Part shown: positions 1 through 10,099 of the stretch, one piece after another | How the letters are laid out: each line of letters begins with the position of its first letter | Numbering within the stretch: position 1 is the first letter of the stretch | Assembly: GCA_026874595.1 (NCBI GenBank) | Contig: CM049320.1 | Span: forward strand, 29,438,714-29,502,713 | Direction: 5' to 3' | DNA length: 64,000 nucleotides | Source: Sipunculus nudus | Lineage: Eukaryota > Annelida > Sipuncula > Golfingiida > Sipunculidae | The notes under the pieces: model-generated | Databases searched by the model: none | What the model was told of the DNA's origin: nothing | Seen by the model: the letters and a program-made list of their open reading frames with translations, nothing else | Position numbers and translations under genes: made by a program

Positions 1-1530
1 GTGGCCTTGACCTTTAATGTGTCCATATTTGGTGAAAATCACACACCTCTTATGATATCTCCAGTGTTGATAGCCATATGGATTTCAAACGTGACTAATG
101 TATGGCCCACTACTAAAGTAAGAACCCTATAGGTTCTAGGGTCATGAGGTCTAAGGTCAAGGTCACTGGACTTGCATCTTACAAGATACTGTGGATGCAT
201 TTTAAGCCAAACTTTCAAGGTCTTCCATCTTGAATATATAGCTCACTTGCCAATAGTGGATGATCCATATAAATTTTGGGGTCACAAGAACAAAGGTTAA
301 GGCCACAGGAGCTATATGTCAAAAAAATTAGTTTCTGGATGATAATTCCTGCTTTTATAGATGTATTGATTTCAAACTTGACTTATATATGTCCCACTGA
401 AAAAGCAAGACTCCAATTGATTTTGGGGTCATGAGGTCAAAGGTCAAGGTCACAGGACACATCTTTAAAAAGATTGTGGATGCATTTCAGCAAAACATTT
501 CATCTCAGACCTTTCATCTTGCACATATAGTTCATCTGCCAATAGAGGAAGACCCCTATCAATTTTGAGGTCACAAGGTCAGAGGTGAAGGTCACAGGAG
601 CCATCTGTCCAAAAATTAGTTTCTGGATGATAATTCCTGCTTTTATTGATGTATGGATTTCAAACTTGATTTGTATATGACCCATTGGAAAAGCAAGACC
701 CAAATTGATTTTGGGGTCATGAGGTCAAAGGTCAAGGTCACAGAACACATCTTTAAAAAGATTGTGGATGCATTTTCAGCCAAACAATTCATCTCAGATC
801 TTTCATCTTGCACAAATAGATCACCTGCCAAGAGTGGAAGACCCCTATCAATTTTGAGGTCACAAGGTCAAAGGTGAAGGTCACAGGAGCCATCTGTCCA
901 AAAATTAGTTTATGGATGATAATGCCTGCTTTTATTGATGTATGGATTTCAAACTTGACTTGTATATGTCCCATTGGAAAAGCAAGACCCAAATTGATTT
1001 TGGGATCATGAGGTCAAAGGTCAAGGTCACAGGACACATCTTCAAAAAGATGTGGATGCATTTTCAGCCAAACATTTCATCTCAGACATTTCATCTTGCA
1101 CATACAGTTCCCCTGCCAATAGAGGAAGACGCCTGTCAGTTGTGAGGTCACAAGGTCAAAGGTGAAAGTCACAGGAACCATCTGTCCAAAAATTAGTTCC
1201 TGAGATGATAATTCAAGCTTGGATTAATATATGGATTTCAAACCTGACTTATATATGGCCCATCAATAAATCTAGACCTCTATTGAATTATATGTAAAAG
1301 TGGATGATCAATATCAATTTTGGGGTCACAAGGTCAAAGGTCAAGGCCACAGGAGCCATCTGTCCAAAAATTAGTTTCTGGATGATAATTCCTGCTTTTA
1401 TTGATGTATATATTTGAAACTTGACTTGTATATGTCCCATTGAAAAAGCAAGACCCCAATTGATTTTTGGGTCATGAGGTCAAAGGTCAAGGTCACAGGA
1501 CCAACATCTTCAAAAAGATTGTGGATTGAA
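1..1530. repeat. Tandem satellite, period about 289 bp, rich in AGGTCA half-sites
   Basis: About four to five diverged copies of one unit follow each other. The best matching copies start 288-289 bp apart (for example 434, 722 and 1011 for the same landmark), and the later part carries a deletion or rearrangement before the copy at 1477. Each unit holds one cluster AGGTCA-A-AGGTCA-AGGTCA (434-452, 722-740, 1011-1029, 1477-1495) and a second cluster about 135 bp further on (for example 857-884). Short open frames here repeat with the same period and have no protein character. Not coding. Confidence 0.9.
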
Positions 1531-2693
1531 AAATGGAAGAAACAATAATTGCTTGCCAAGTGTCAGTATATACTGCTAAAAATGGGGGCCTATTCTTAAA
1601 GGGAGAGGGGCCCTACTATGTCTGGGGATACTCTGGCACCTGCGGTGCCAAGAAATATCTAGTTCACTATTTTTTAACCAGACATATATGATAAGAATTT
1701 ATGGCAATGTAGAAAGTTTAAACAAAATTGGCATATAGGTTCTGCAACAATTTTACTATTTGTGAATCGCAGCCCATGATGTCGCAGGTCATGCTTGGCA
1801 GCTGAGCGTCATGACCCATGGGTCACTTGTATTATAAAATAATGTTATGAGCAATTATTATTCAATGAACTGTAAAAGGATAGGATCTAAATTAAATCAA
1901 TGATTAAATGCTGCACTCATCAGTCTGATTATGTACAATTTTAAGTTTAATTCATGATAAGAGGATAGGTTCATTGTTTGGTGATTGACCCTATCTACTG
2001 TATGAGGATGATGGCAGCCAGATTATGAGAATGATGTGTTATTTTGTAATGGATTTCTGGTATTATAGGTTAGGAACAATCAAAATGTCACAGCCTGTTA
2101 CCAAGATGATGGATTGATTCCCTGAGATTCTAATAAGAATTCTCTATTTTTCCTTTCAGCCACTGGTGGGATTTAAACAAAAGAACTTTTGCTCAGAAGT
2201 ACAATGCCTTAACCACTAAGCTATGTTTGACTCAGGACTTACTTTTGTCTTTGCAAAGGAGGATATGCGGTCATTCCTGTTTGTGTGTGTGTTTGTGTTT
2301 TTGTTCACAGCATAACACATGAAATCCTGCATGGAATCCCATGAAATTTTAGGGTACTTCAGGAATGGGCCAACGAAGAATTGATTAGTGTTTGGTGTTA
2401 GTCAGGCCCATGACCTGAATCCAGGAAGGACTCTCAAATATATTCACAAATGTGCAGTTACTTATGTCCAATTGAACATAGGAACATTGGCTGAATAAGT
2501 GAATGCAAACATGTGTTGGGGAACATATGCCAACATGTGAATGAAGACACAGGTTGGGGGGGGGGGTTACTTCACATTAACGACCTACTATACAACAGAG
2601 ACCTGAAGACTGTTAAGTCCTTAAAATGCATATGTCCAATCAAATATTATTTAATATTACTTCTAATTCCTTCGTCATTCTTTTTACCTGTAG
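1531..2693. other. Non-coding stretch, probably RNF216 intron
   Basis: It ends at the acceptor of the first visible RNF216 exon, so at least the right part should be intron. It holds a dispersed repeat copy at 2275-2400 and a short palindrome-containing block at 1790-1830 that recurs near 15200 on the other strand. I see no exon of the RING1/IBR part of the ligase here, so the upstream exons must lie outside the window. Confidence 0.5.
2275..2400 (+). repeat. Dispersed repeat family D, copy 1
   Basis: A GT-rich start, then TTTTGTTCACAGCATAACAC, then CATGAAATTTTAGGG and AATGGGCCAACGAAGAA. The same order of motifs is found at 17190-17320 (minus), 24567-24760 (minus) and 41575-41765 (plus). The other three copies each sit just downstream of a C1q gene; this one does not, so the family is independently dispersed. 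Type of element unknown. Confidence 0.65.
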
Positions 2694-2942
2694 ATTTTGT
2701 AAAGAGCCTAATCATATTCCTCTTCGGTGTGAGGAGGTAGAAAAGTCTAAGGAAACAGATATGAGGACTTTTATAGAGAGCAGGATGACTGAGGCGATGA
2801 TACGCACCTGCTGGCGATGTAAGAAGAGATTCTTCAAGGTGTCGGGCTGCAACAAGATGACATGTACATGTGGCGCCTCCATGTGTTATGTCTGTCGCAA
2901 ACCAATCACCGATTACAGCCATTTTGGAACTGGGCCAGGCCA
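2694..2942 (+). CDS. RNF216: RNF216-like exon: end of IBR and RING2
   Basis: Acceptor TTTTTACCTGTAG precedes 2694 and donor GTAAGT starts at 2943. One base completes the incoming codon and two bases (CA) leave it. It encodes a Cys-rich module: FCKEPNHIPLRCEE, then C-x2-C, the catalytic-type GCNKMTC and CGASMCYVCR, ending near YSHF. This spacing is that of RBR RING2 domains. Confidence 0.9.
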
Positions 2943-5900
2943 GTAAGTTTCATTATTTTTTTGTTATAATTTTATATACTATTTCATATTATATCATATT
3001 TTACATTTAGCATATTTAATATGAAAATTTGTGAAAATCTACATTAAGCCAATATTTTATACTTCATACTTGGGAAAAATCAGTTTACCTTGCAAAGTTT
3101 TACACCTTATGGTGCTGTAATTGTAATTAAGCACTTGAAAATGAAAGGGATAAGCGATTTTCAGTGAAAGTCAACAATCATCCTGTCCTTGTTAAATGTG
3201 TAGAAACAATGCAAAAATTTGAGAAAAAGTCAGCACACTTACCAGATTCCAATATACCTCACAGTAACCATGGACAAAAGCTTAACATTTTCAGTTTGAT
3301 ATTGCTAATATAACGGGATAAATATAACCGCTTCTGTGGTCTAGAGCTAGAGTACAGGTCTCAGAGCTGGTGGATCGTGAGGAGGGATGAGCACTCTCAG
3401 TGGAGGATGGGGAGGCTGTGCCCAACAGTTATTTTCACTCACAAACGAATGCTCCTTTTGGGGGTTTTTCAGTATTATGTCCCGGAGCTCAATTGGGATG
3501 ACACACTCAGGAACTTCAGGAGTGGTAATGGAAGCCTGGGTGATGCCAGGATTATAGTGTGTTAGCCCCTGTCAAAGTCTGAAACTTGAACAGAATTATG
3601 CAGATTTGCGTAGTACAAAGTGACAAATATGTCTTCCTTTGACCTAGATGTCCAAATGACACAAATGTGCTAGACCTTCATCGTGAGGAGATGGAGAAAG
3701 CTGCTGCAGAAGCAAGAAAAAAATATGAGGATGAGCACCCAGATGCTGCAGGAACAGAACTCAAATACGACCCAACAGCAACCCTCCAGAAAGGTAAGTC
3801 ACTGGTCCAGTCAGCTTGAGTCTGTCAGTGAGCGCTATATTTTAAAATATTTTAAAGTACTGTAGAACTTCGCCTAACCACCATCTCAGTTTAGTGACCA
3901 CCTTAAAATAAGGATCACTCTTTCTCTGTCCCTATTCTTTTTTGCTCTTTTTTTAATCAGACTTCACTTGGGCCAAAAAGATAAAAGGTGTGGTTCTCAG
4001 GCACTTTTTCAGAAACCAAAATACCAGGTGGTATTATATTTTGACCTTTTTTTGCATGTTTTGATAAAAATATCAAATGATCAGTTAAAAGGATGAAAAT
4101 AACAGGTTTTTTTTTTTTTTTGCTACACAGGTAAAAGCACTTCATAACAAAGGAAATCGTATCAAAATTGTATTATTCTGTCTTCTTGAAAGATGAAAAT
4201 CAAAATCAAAATGTTTGATGCAGGGACTAACCGGTTAAAATTCAGGGGGGGGGGGGGGGTGTGCCTGAGAACCATACCTTATATTTTTTTTGGCCTTAGA
4301 CAACCACCTCTAAAATGGGACCAATTAGTTGAGGTCGCAATTTCGAGGTTTCACTCTATTAATATTGAGTCAGATTCGCATAAATTTTAAAAGGAAAATT
4401 TTTTTTCCCCTGTTTCTTTTGAATAGCACAGGATTAAATTTAAAGGAACCTGTTAACACACCAGGTCTGTAAATATACATAAAATGTTGTGTTTTCCCTG
4501 TAAGATATAATGGTATCTGCTTTTCCCCTGTGCTGTAAACAGCTCAAAATAAAGTTGCACTTGGCATGCAATTTCACAAATCAAGATTTTTCAAACTTCC
4601 ACTGATGTTTCTTCTGTGTTTCTTCATTCATGTTTTTTCCCCCTGTTTGGGAGATTTAAATTATATATTTACAAATACTATATGTTATTTACGTTTTTGC
4701 AGATGAAAGAGATTCACTGTTCCGTCAAACAGCGCCACAGCTTCCCCCTCCACCACCTCACCCTGTGTTCAACCCTTTTCAGCAGGCGGTCGGACCTCCC
4801 CATCTGTTCAACCCTTTCCAACAGGCAGGCCAAGCTCAAGTGGGGTTCAACTTTCTCCAGGCTCAGGCATTCAATCCTTTCCAGCAAAGACGTCAGTATC
4901 ATTATGACAATGATGGTGATGAAGATGACAATTATCATGATGATGAGGATGAATATGATGATGACGAGGAAGAGTATTTGTCTGATGATGAGGACAGGTA
5001 TGTCATCAGTTTCATACTATGAAGTAAAGATTGTAAAATATATAAACATTTAAAAAATTTTGTAGATGGTTATCACTCTGTAAAAATGCAGTATAAGTGA
5101 CCTGCCACAAACTGCCATTACTCTTGCTTAATTTTTCCTTCAAATTAAGTTTTATATTGTCAAATTTTATTTGCATCTTATAAAAATGTGTGCACACTGC
5201 ACAATGTTGAAATTGTCAAGTAAGCTTCATGTGATGGCGAGCAAAATAAGGACACACCATGGGTAAGGAAGTCAGTATTAGGCAGGTCACCTGTACGACA
5301 CTTTTACCAATCGCTGAATGAAGTGAAGGTTTGCAAGGTTTTATCAGTTTAAAATAGTTAAAAATCTTGTGTCATCTTATAAAATACATGATTGAATTCG
5401 TAACAGTAAATATAAGGATGAGGCAAAATAAATACTATACAGGCAGATTTGGACAAATGTGCATGATGCATAATTGTAACAAACAAGTGTAAAAATGTAA
5501 AGGATATGTAAAATATATATTATATATATATAAATATAGATAAATATATATATATGTATGAGCACACATGCATACATTAAGTGAAAGTGTTTCTTACATT
5601 TTCACGTAAGCAGGTCCAACCCAGCAAAAAACACTATTGTACCATAAGAATGTTAAAAAAGTAACATCAGTGTGCTCAGCAAATATTAATATATTTAAAC
5701 TATTGAATCATAAATTAGAAAAAAGATCAGTTCTTGATATTTGAAAAAAGATAGGGTTTAGCATTGCTCTTTTGTGAATGACATTTTGTAAGGATAGGTT
5801 TTGTTCTTGTTTAGTTTGTCCTTCAATCAATCCTGAAAACCAATCAGTTTTGTGAAAACAAGAATATACCATATAAAATGGGATGGCCAGTCTCTGGAGG

Positions 5901-7955
5901 AGGAATCAATTGCTCATTAGTGCATTTTAACCAGAGATATCTTTCCTAGAGCAATACCTTGGATACATACTAGTAGAGAAAGAATGCAAAATGATACAGA
6001 GACCAGAGACATTTTCAATCAGCTTCAGCAAAAACATCAAAATTTATTTTAAAAATGTTATTAAAATTCTATAGCTTAAGGAGCGTGCAGAAAGAACATC
6101 ACAGATGGACTTCGTTCTGTTGCTGCTCGACGAGCTATAACTTCTGCATTGCATTGCATACATACTAGTGGTAGAAATTGGTTATAAAATCATATTTGAT
6201 GATTTGAAGATAAAAAATGACTGATGTTTGATAATGAAAGGGACTTAATCAGGAGCAATATTATGCCTTTTCTTTCACACTATCAGTTCAGTTTTTCTAT
6301 ATACAAAAGTTTCCCAGCCTAATCAACCCAGCACACAATCTAAGTACCTCACATATGGCTGTTTAACACTCTGTGTGTATTGGTAAACACAGTGTATGTC
6401 TCTCTGTTTACCATAACAAGGCCCGATGACCAGAGGTCCTATTGTGAGCCGCAACATGTGGTGATTCAGCCAGAAGGAACATGTATTAAATTTTTTTTGC
6501 CAAGTCAGTCAGAGCCTCTCCGCAATGTACACGGCCCCCAGGCTGTGTTCAAGTTGACACCTATGATCATGCCCAGTCCACTGTTTTAAACTCTCATTTA
6601 CAGGAGTAAGCAAACAGTTTCAGGGCAATATTTTGGCAGGTACATATTTATTTTAAAGGGAAGAAGCTATGTTTTGTGTTAATTCAACATGCTTTATGGG
6701 TGATTGGGCCCCATTAAGTGATTATTTTATGTACCTTCTACATTGCCATGATGTCTGCTGTATTGAATTGTACCAGAATATTGATCTTGTAAATTAAATC
6801 TGACTTGAACTTAACTCTAAAAGGTAAACAGCCATTTTGTTGACACTTAAATTTATTGCACCATGTTCAGGTTTAATGTTAATCCCTATTTTGTGCCTGT
6901 CTTTCGTATATCCCTGACAGGACTGGAATACTTTATCTGTTAAAAATATGACCTCTTTGCTGTTTACACAGAATTATTTTATAATCTGATAGGCAAAGAT
7001 GCAAACCATTAAATTGATGTTGAAGGAAATGGTCATCAATATATCATCAGTATAATGGTAATCAATTAATTGGCATACCACTAAAACATACCCATAGATA
7101 AATTTACCAAACTCCCAAAAGGGAGCCAATATAAAAACTTTCTAGGTAGGATTATTTACATATGAAAATGGAGATATTTACCTCCACTAAAAGTAAAAAA
7201 AAAAATTAAATAAAAACACACCATAAGCAACTAGTAAAAGGAGCATAATCAGGAACAATACTATGCCTATTCTTTCCCACTGTAAGTTCAGTTTTGCCTT
7301 AATTTACCAAAAGTTTACCAGCAAAACCATCCCAGCACACAGTCTCTGTACCTAACATACGGCTGTTTATAACCTTGTTATGGCTCTGCATGTCGGTAAA
7401 CACAGTTTACATCTGTCTGTTTACCAAACCAAGATTGCGTTACTGGAGGTCTGATTGTGAGCCACAACAGATGGTGTTTCACCCTACATGAACATATAAA
7501 ACATTTTTTGGGCCAGGTCAGTCAGGGCATCTCCTGATTGACACCTGTTGTGGTTCCATGATGCACACAGCCCCACATGCTGCGTCTCTGTTGACACTTC
7601 TGATCACACCCGGTCCACTGTTTTTAACACTCATTTACATGAGTAAGCTCATGGTTTCAGGGCATTATTTCGGAAGACAGTTTTATTTTAGGGAAAGAAA
7701 CTATTATTTTAATGTTAATTCAACATGCTTTATAGGTGATTAGGTCCCTATGATAGTAAGCAACTAGTTAATTGTAAGCCATACATTCTAACATGTACAT
7801 GGAGACAAAACATGGAAAATAGCATGTTATAATATGTTGGAATAGTTGATTAAATCTGTCCTATTTATTGCAGAGATGCATATGGAGGGCAACCCCCATC
7901 AGCGGATGAGGTCGAGCGAGCGGTCCGGGCATTTCAGGGCAACCAGAATCGGTGA
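2694..7955 (+). CDS. RNF216: RNF216-like RBR E3 ubiquitin ligase, 3' part of gene (four exons)
   Basis: Spliced span of the C-terminal half of a RING-between-RING ubiquitin ligase of the RNF216/TRIAD3 type, which transfers ubiquitin from an E2 through a catalytic cysteine in RING2. Exons are 2694-2942, 3648-3793, 4703-4997 and 7874-7955. All junctions have GT/AG ends and their phases agree, giving one open frame to a TGA at 7953-7955. Exon 1 carries the end of the IBR and the RING2 with the motif GCNKMTCTCG, whose first Cys (codon 2848-2850) aligns with the catalytic Cys of the family, and MCYVCR after it. Exon 2 continues with a charged helix typical of RNF216 (HREEMEKAAAEARKKYEDEH). Exon 3 is a Pro/Gln-rich and then strongly acidic tail. 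The 5' exons are missing only because the window starts too late. The symbol is given on RING2 similarity recalled from the vertebrate protein; no alignment was run. Confidence 0.88.
3648..3793 (+). CDS. RNF216: RNF216-like exon: helical segment after RING2
   Basis: Acceptor CCTAG before 3648 and donor GTAAGT after 3793. The first base joins CA of the previous exon (CAA, Gln). It encodes 48 residues starting CPNDTNVLDLHREEMEKAAA and ending near KYDPTATLQK. The long run of Glu, Lys and Ala predicts a helix; the equivalent segment follows RING2 in RNF216 homologues. Confidence 0.88.
3971..4295. mobile_element. MITE-like element, copy 1, in RNF216 intron
   Basis: A 325-bp non-coding element with imperfect terminal inverted repeats of about 35 bp. 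The left end reads GGCCAAAAAGATAAAAGGTG followed by TGGTTCTCAGGCAC; the right end is its reverse complement with few changes (GTGCCTGAGAACCATACC ... TTTTTTTTGGCC). A second copy with the same ends and interior is at 9139-9430. No transposase is encoded. The superfamily is not clear and I could not define a target-site duplication. Confidence 0.75.
4703..4997 (+). CDS. RNF216: RNF216-like exon: FNPFQQ repeats and acidic tail
   Basis: Acceptor TTTTTGCAG before 4703, donor GTATGT after 4997. The phase (one base in from exon 2, two bases out) keeps the frame open. The product has a poly-Pro patch, then the motif (V/L)FNPFQQA twice, a variant FNFLQAQ and a third AFNPFQQ, and finally about 37 residues that are mostly Asp and Glu, with Tyr at intervals (DNYHDDEDEYDDDEEEYLSDDED). 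Vertebrate RNF216 has a Pro-rich C-terminus; the acidic stretch seems lineage-specific, which is an inference. Confidence 0.85.
6236..6718 (+). repeat. Intronic 0.5-kb repeat, copy 1
   Basis: Shares a long ordered set of segments with 7236-7755: AATCAGGAGCAATATTATGCC, CCCAGCACACA, GGTAAACACAG, TATTGTGAGCC, CCAGTCAGTCAG-type blocks, and TTAATTCAACATGCTTTAT near the end. The copies differ by many substitutions, so the duplication or the two insertions are old. Short open frames here are not conserved between copies. Confidence 0.8.
7236..7755 (+). repeat. Intronic 0.5-kb repeat, copy 2
   Basis: Direct-orientation partner of 6236-6718, about 1 kb downstream in the same intron. It ends only about 120 bp before the last RNF216 coding exon. 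Confidence 0.8.
7874..7955 (+). CDS. RNF216: RNF216-like terminal coding exon with stop
   Basis: Acceptor TTTATTGCAG before 7874. AG carried over from 4996-4997 plus A gives Arg, then 26 codons starting DAYGGQPPSADEVERAVRAF and a TGA at 7953-7955. The preserved phase across a 2.9-kb intron and the amphipathic end support this as the true C-terminus. Confidence 0.85.
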
Positions 7956-8480
7956 CAGGGGCAGTAGTGATGCAGTTTCCCAGAGACATTTCACCTGAAG
8001 AAATGAGACTGGAATTACCTATGCTAAGCAAATATAATGTACTCAGGGGGAGGGTGTGTGGCTTATGTTTCTTATCTATATATATATATATTTATATATG
8101 TCACACCCACTGAAGAGAATTCTTGGTCTTTCAGATAAACATGGCATTAAACTAAAAAATGTGGTATGTGCATTTGCATAAACATTAAAATGTTACATCC
8201 CAACTGTTCAGGCATTGAAAAACACCATTGAAATAACAAATTTTGAATGTATGTTTAAGAAAAATATTAATATGATAATATTAATCTTTAAAATTTTGAA
8301 AGAAAAGTATTCTTTGTGCTTTGCTGCATATTTAGTACTATTAGACCATTGTTACCGCTCTAAATGGTTCAAGAGCCCCCCATGCTTATAATCCGGATAG
8401 TGACTGGTCTGGTTATTATATAACTCTGCAAGTTTTACAAGCACAATTTGGACAAATAAAAACTCAGTTACTCAGCTAGG
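7956..8480 (+). terminator. RNF216-like 3' UTR with poly(A) signal
   Basis: AT-rich sequence after the stop without further open frame. A canonical AATAAA lies at 8455-8460, about 500 bp after the stop codon, and is the best candidate for 3' end formation. Confidence 0.55.
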
Positions 8481-8722
8481 ATAAGTAACCAAGTGTGCCT
8501 TTATTATTTAGTCCATTTCTTTTCATATTTTAATTGGAAATGTTCACCTGAAGGTGATTTATGACTTGATATGTGAAAGCACAAAGAACATAGGAACATT
8601 TTTTTTTACATATTAAAGATATCCTGTTTAAGGTAGCATTCAATGTCTGCTCATGCAGTAACGATATGCACACCTTATATTCTTTTTGAGACGTCCCATA
8701 TATGTGTATGTAGTGTGTATGC

Positions 8723-8725
<3 letters not shown>

Positions 8726-8793
<68 letters not shown>
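8726..8793. repeat. (TA)n microsatellite
   Basis: About 34 uninterrupted TA units. The apparent Tyr-Ile open frame across it is an artefact. Confidence 0.97.
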
Positions 8794-8794
<1 letters not shown>

Positions 8795-9138
8795 TATGCA
8801 GCACATTTCAATCGCACAGGGTAGTGACTGAAAACATATACTTATTGTAACAGAAATTCAAACTTTGATGTCGGTGATAGGGTATTATTCAGGCAGTTGA
8901 CTTCTCCAATCATACAGCTCTATATTATAGGCTTAATTTTGATGCATACACCATTGTGTTTATGTTTGAAGTGAACTTGCGTACACCATACACATACCTA
9001 CAGTACAAGCATATATGGAATGCTAGCTTTATAGTTTGTTTTGTATTACACTATGATCAGCTGATTCAGTTAATGTCTGTGATTAGTTTATATTTTTGTC
9101 ACTTGTTGCATTGATTATATTTAAGTAAGTACCAGTAA

Positions 9139-9430
9139 GGCCAAAAAAAGGAATGGTTTCAGGCACTTTTTCTAAATTCCGTGCGGGCAAGCGATATTTT
9201 TCCACCTTTTTATGTATGTTTCGATAAAAGGATATATGATCATATGATAAGGGAAAAGCATGAAAATAACAACTTTTTTTTTGTTTAAAAAGGTGAAAGC
9301 CCTACATAATAAAGGAAATCTTAATTATATTATATTTTCCTCTTGAAAGACGAAAATAAAAATAAATTTTTTTTTTATGTGGGGGGTTAAAATTGACACA
9401 GCCTGAGAACTATACTTTTATTTTTTTGCC
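9139..9430. mobile_element. MITE-like element, copy 2
   Basis: Begins GGCCAAAAAAAGGAATGG...CAGGCAC and ends AGCCTGAGAACTATACT...TTTTTTTGCC, the same inverted ends as 3971-4295. Interior matches include TGAAAATAACA, TACATAATAAAGGAAATC and CTTGAAAGACGAAAAT. A further fragment with the motifs AATCAAAATCAAAAT and CCTTTTTGGCCC lies at about 9990-10085. Confidence 0.72.
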
Positions 9431-9464
9431 TTTTAATGTGTATTATGGATGTTTGTCTCCCACC

Positions 9465-9800
9465 AGTGACCTGGTCAGGTAAATTACAGAGTAGCTAGGT
9501 ACAGGTATTTGTGAGATAGTCAGGTACAGGTCCAGGTCCAATACAGGCTTTTGTACTGTATCTAGGTACAGGTCTTGGTGCTTTAGAAAGACATTTTAAC
9601 TATTGATAACTGCATACTTTTCACCTATATGAAAGTCAACATGTCCATTTCCAGTATCATACATTAACCTGGAGTACCTTGTACCAGGTACAGGTACTCA
9701 AGTCCCAGGTACAAGTACTAGATACTTCCTACTCATGACTGCCAGGTACTGGTAAGCTGAATTGTGTACCTAGGTACAGGTACAAGTTTCTGGTCCCAAC
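9465..9800. repeat. Degenerate AGGTAC/CAGGTACAGGT motif cluster
   Basis: The hexamers AGGTAC and CAGGTA recur many times at irregular spacing, for example TAGGTACAGGTATTTG, CAGGTACAGGTCCAGGTCC, ACCAGGTACAGGTACTC and CTAGGTACAGGTACAAG. There is no fixed period, so this is a decayed simple or satellite sequence rather than a clean tandem array. Confidence 0.7.
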
Positions 9801-10099
9801 CCTGTCCATTGAATGCCATACTAGTTGGAAAATATAATTTTTATACACCAAGCTCCAACAACAGGCTCCTTCAAGCATGAAAATCAGTAAAAGATTTTGC
9901 TGAACATATAACTGCACCACAGAACAAAAGAAAATTTATCGAAATGTTAATATTTCCCTAAAAGAAATGTGGGAGCAGTTGTAGCTAAAAATCGGTAAAT
10001 TCTACTAAAAATCAAAATCAAAATTTCTGATGTGGGGCTCAAAATTGATGCATGCGATGTTTAAGAAAACAACCTTTTTGGCCCAATTATTATGAAGTG

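Larger units (their letters stand above)
5003..7873 (+). other. Last intron of the RNF216-like gene
   Basis: A 2.9-kb AT-rich intron from the donor at 4998 to the acceptor TTTATTGCAG at 7871-7873. It contains an imperfect TA tract (about 5510-5560) and the two copies of an intronic repeat at 6236-6718 and 7236-7755. No further exon was recognised. Confidence 0.75.

Noticed and set aside
500-1145. Open frames on both strands in the first 1.2 kb, resembling each other
   Set aside because: They repeat with the 289-bp satellite period and fall in opposite strands of the same unit; there are no domains or splice context.
4616-5053. A 145-residue open frame over the acidic RNF216 exon
   Set aside because: It is another frame of the exon at 4703-4997. 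The frame that fits the splice phases and gives FNPFQQ motifs is the real one.
8643-8831. Open frames made of Tyr-Ile repeats (also at 14869-15105, 45018-45203 and 57101-57382)
   Set aside because: They are translations of (TA)n microsatellites.
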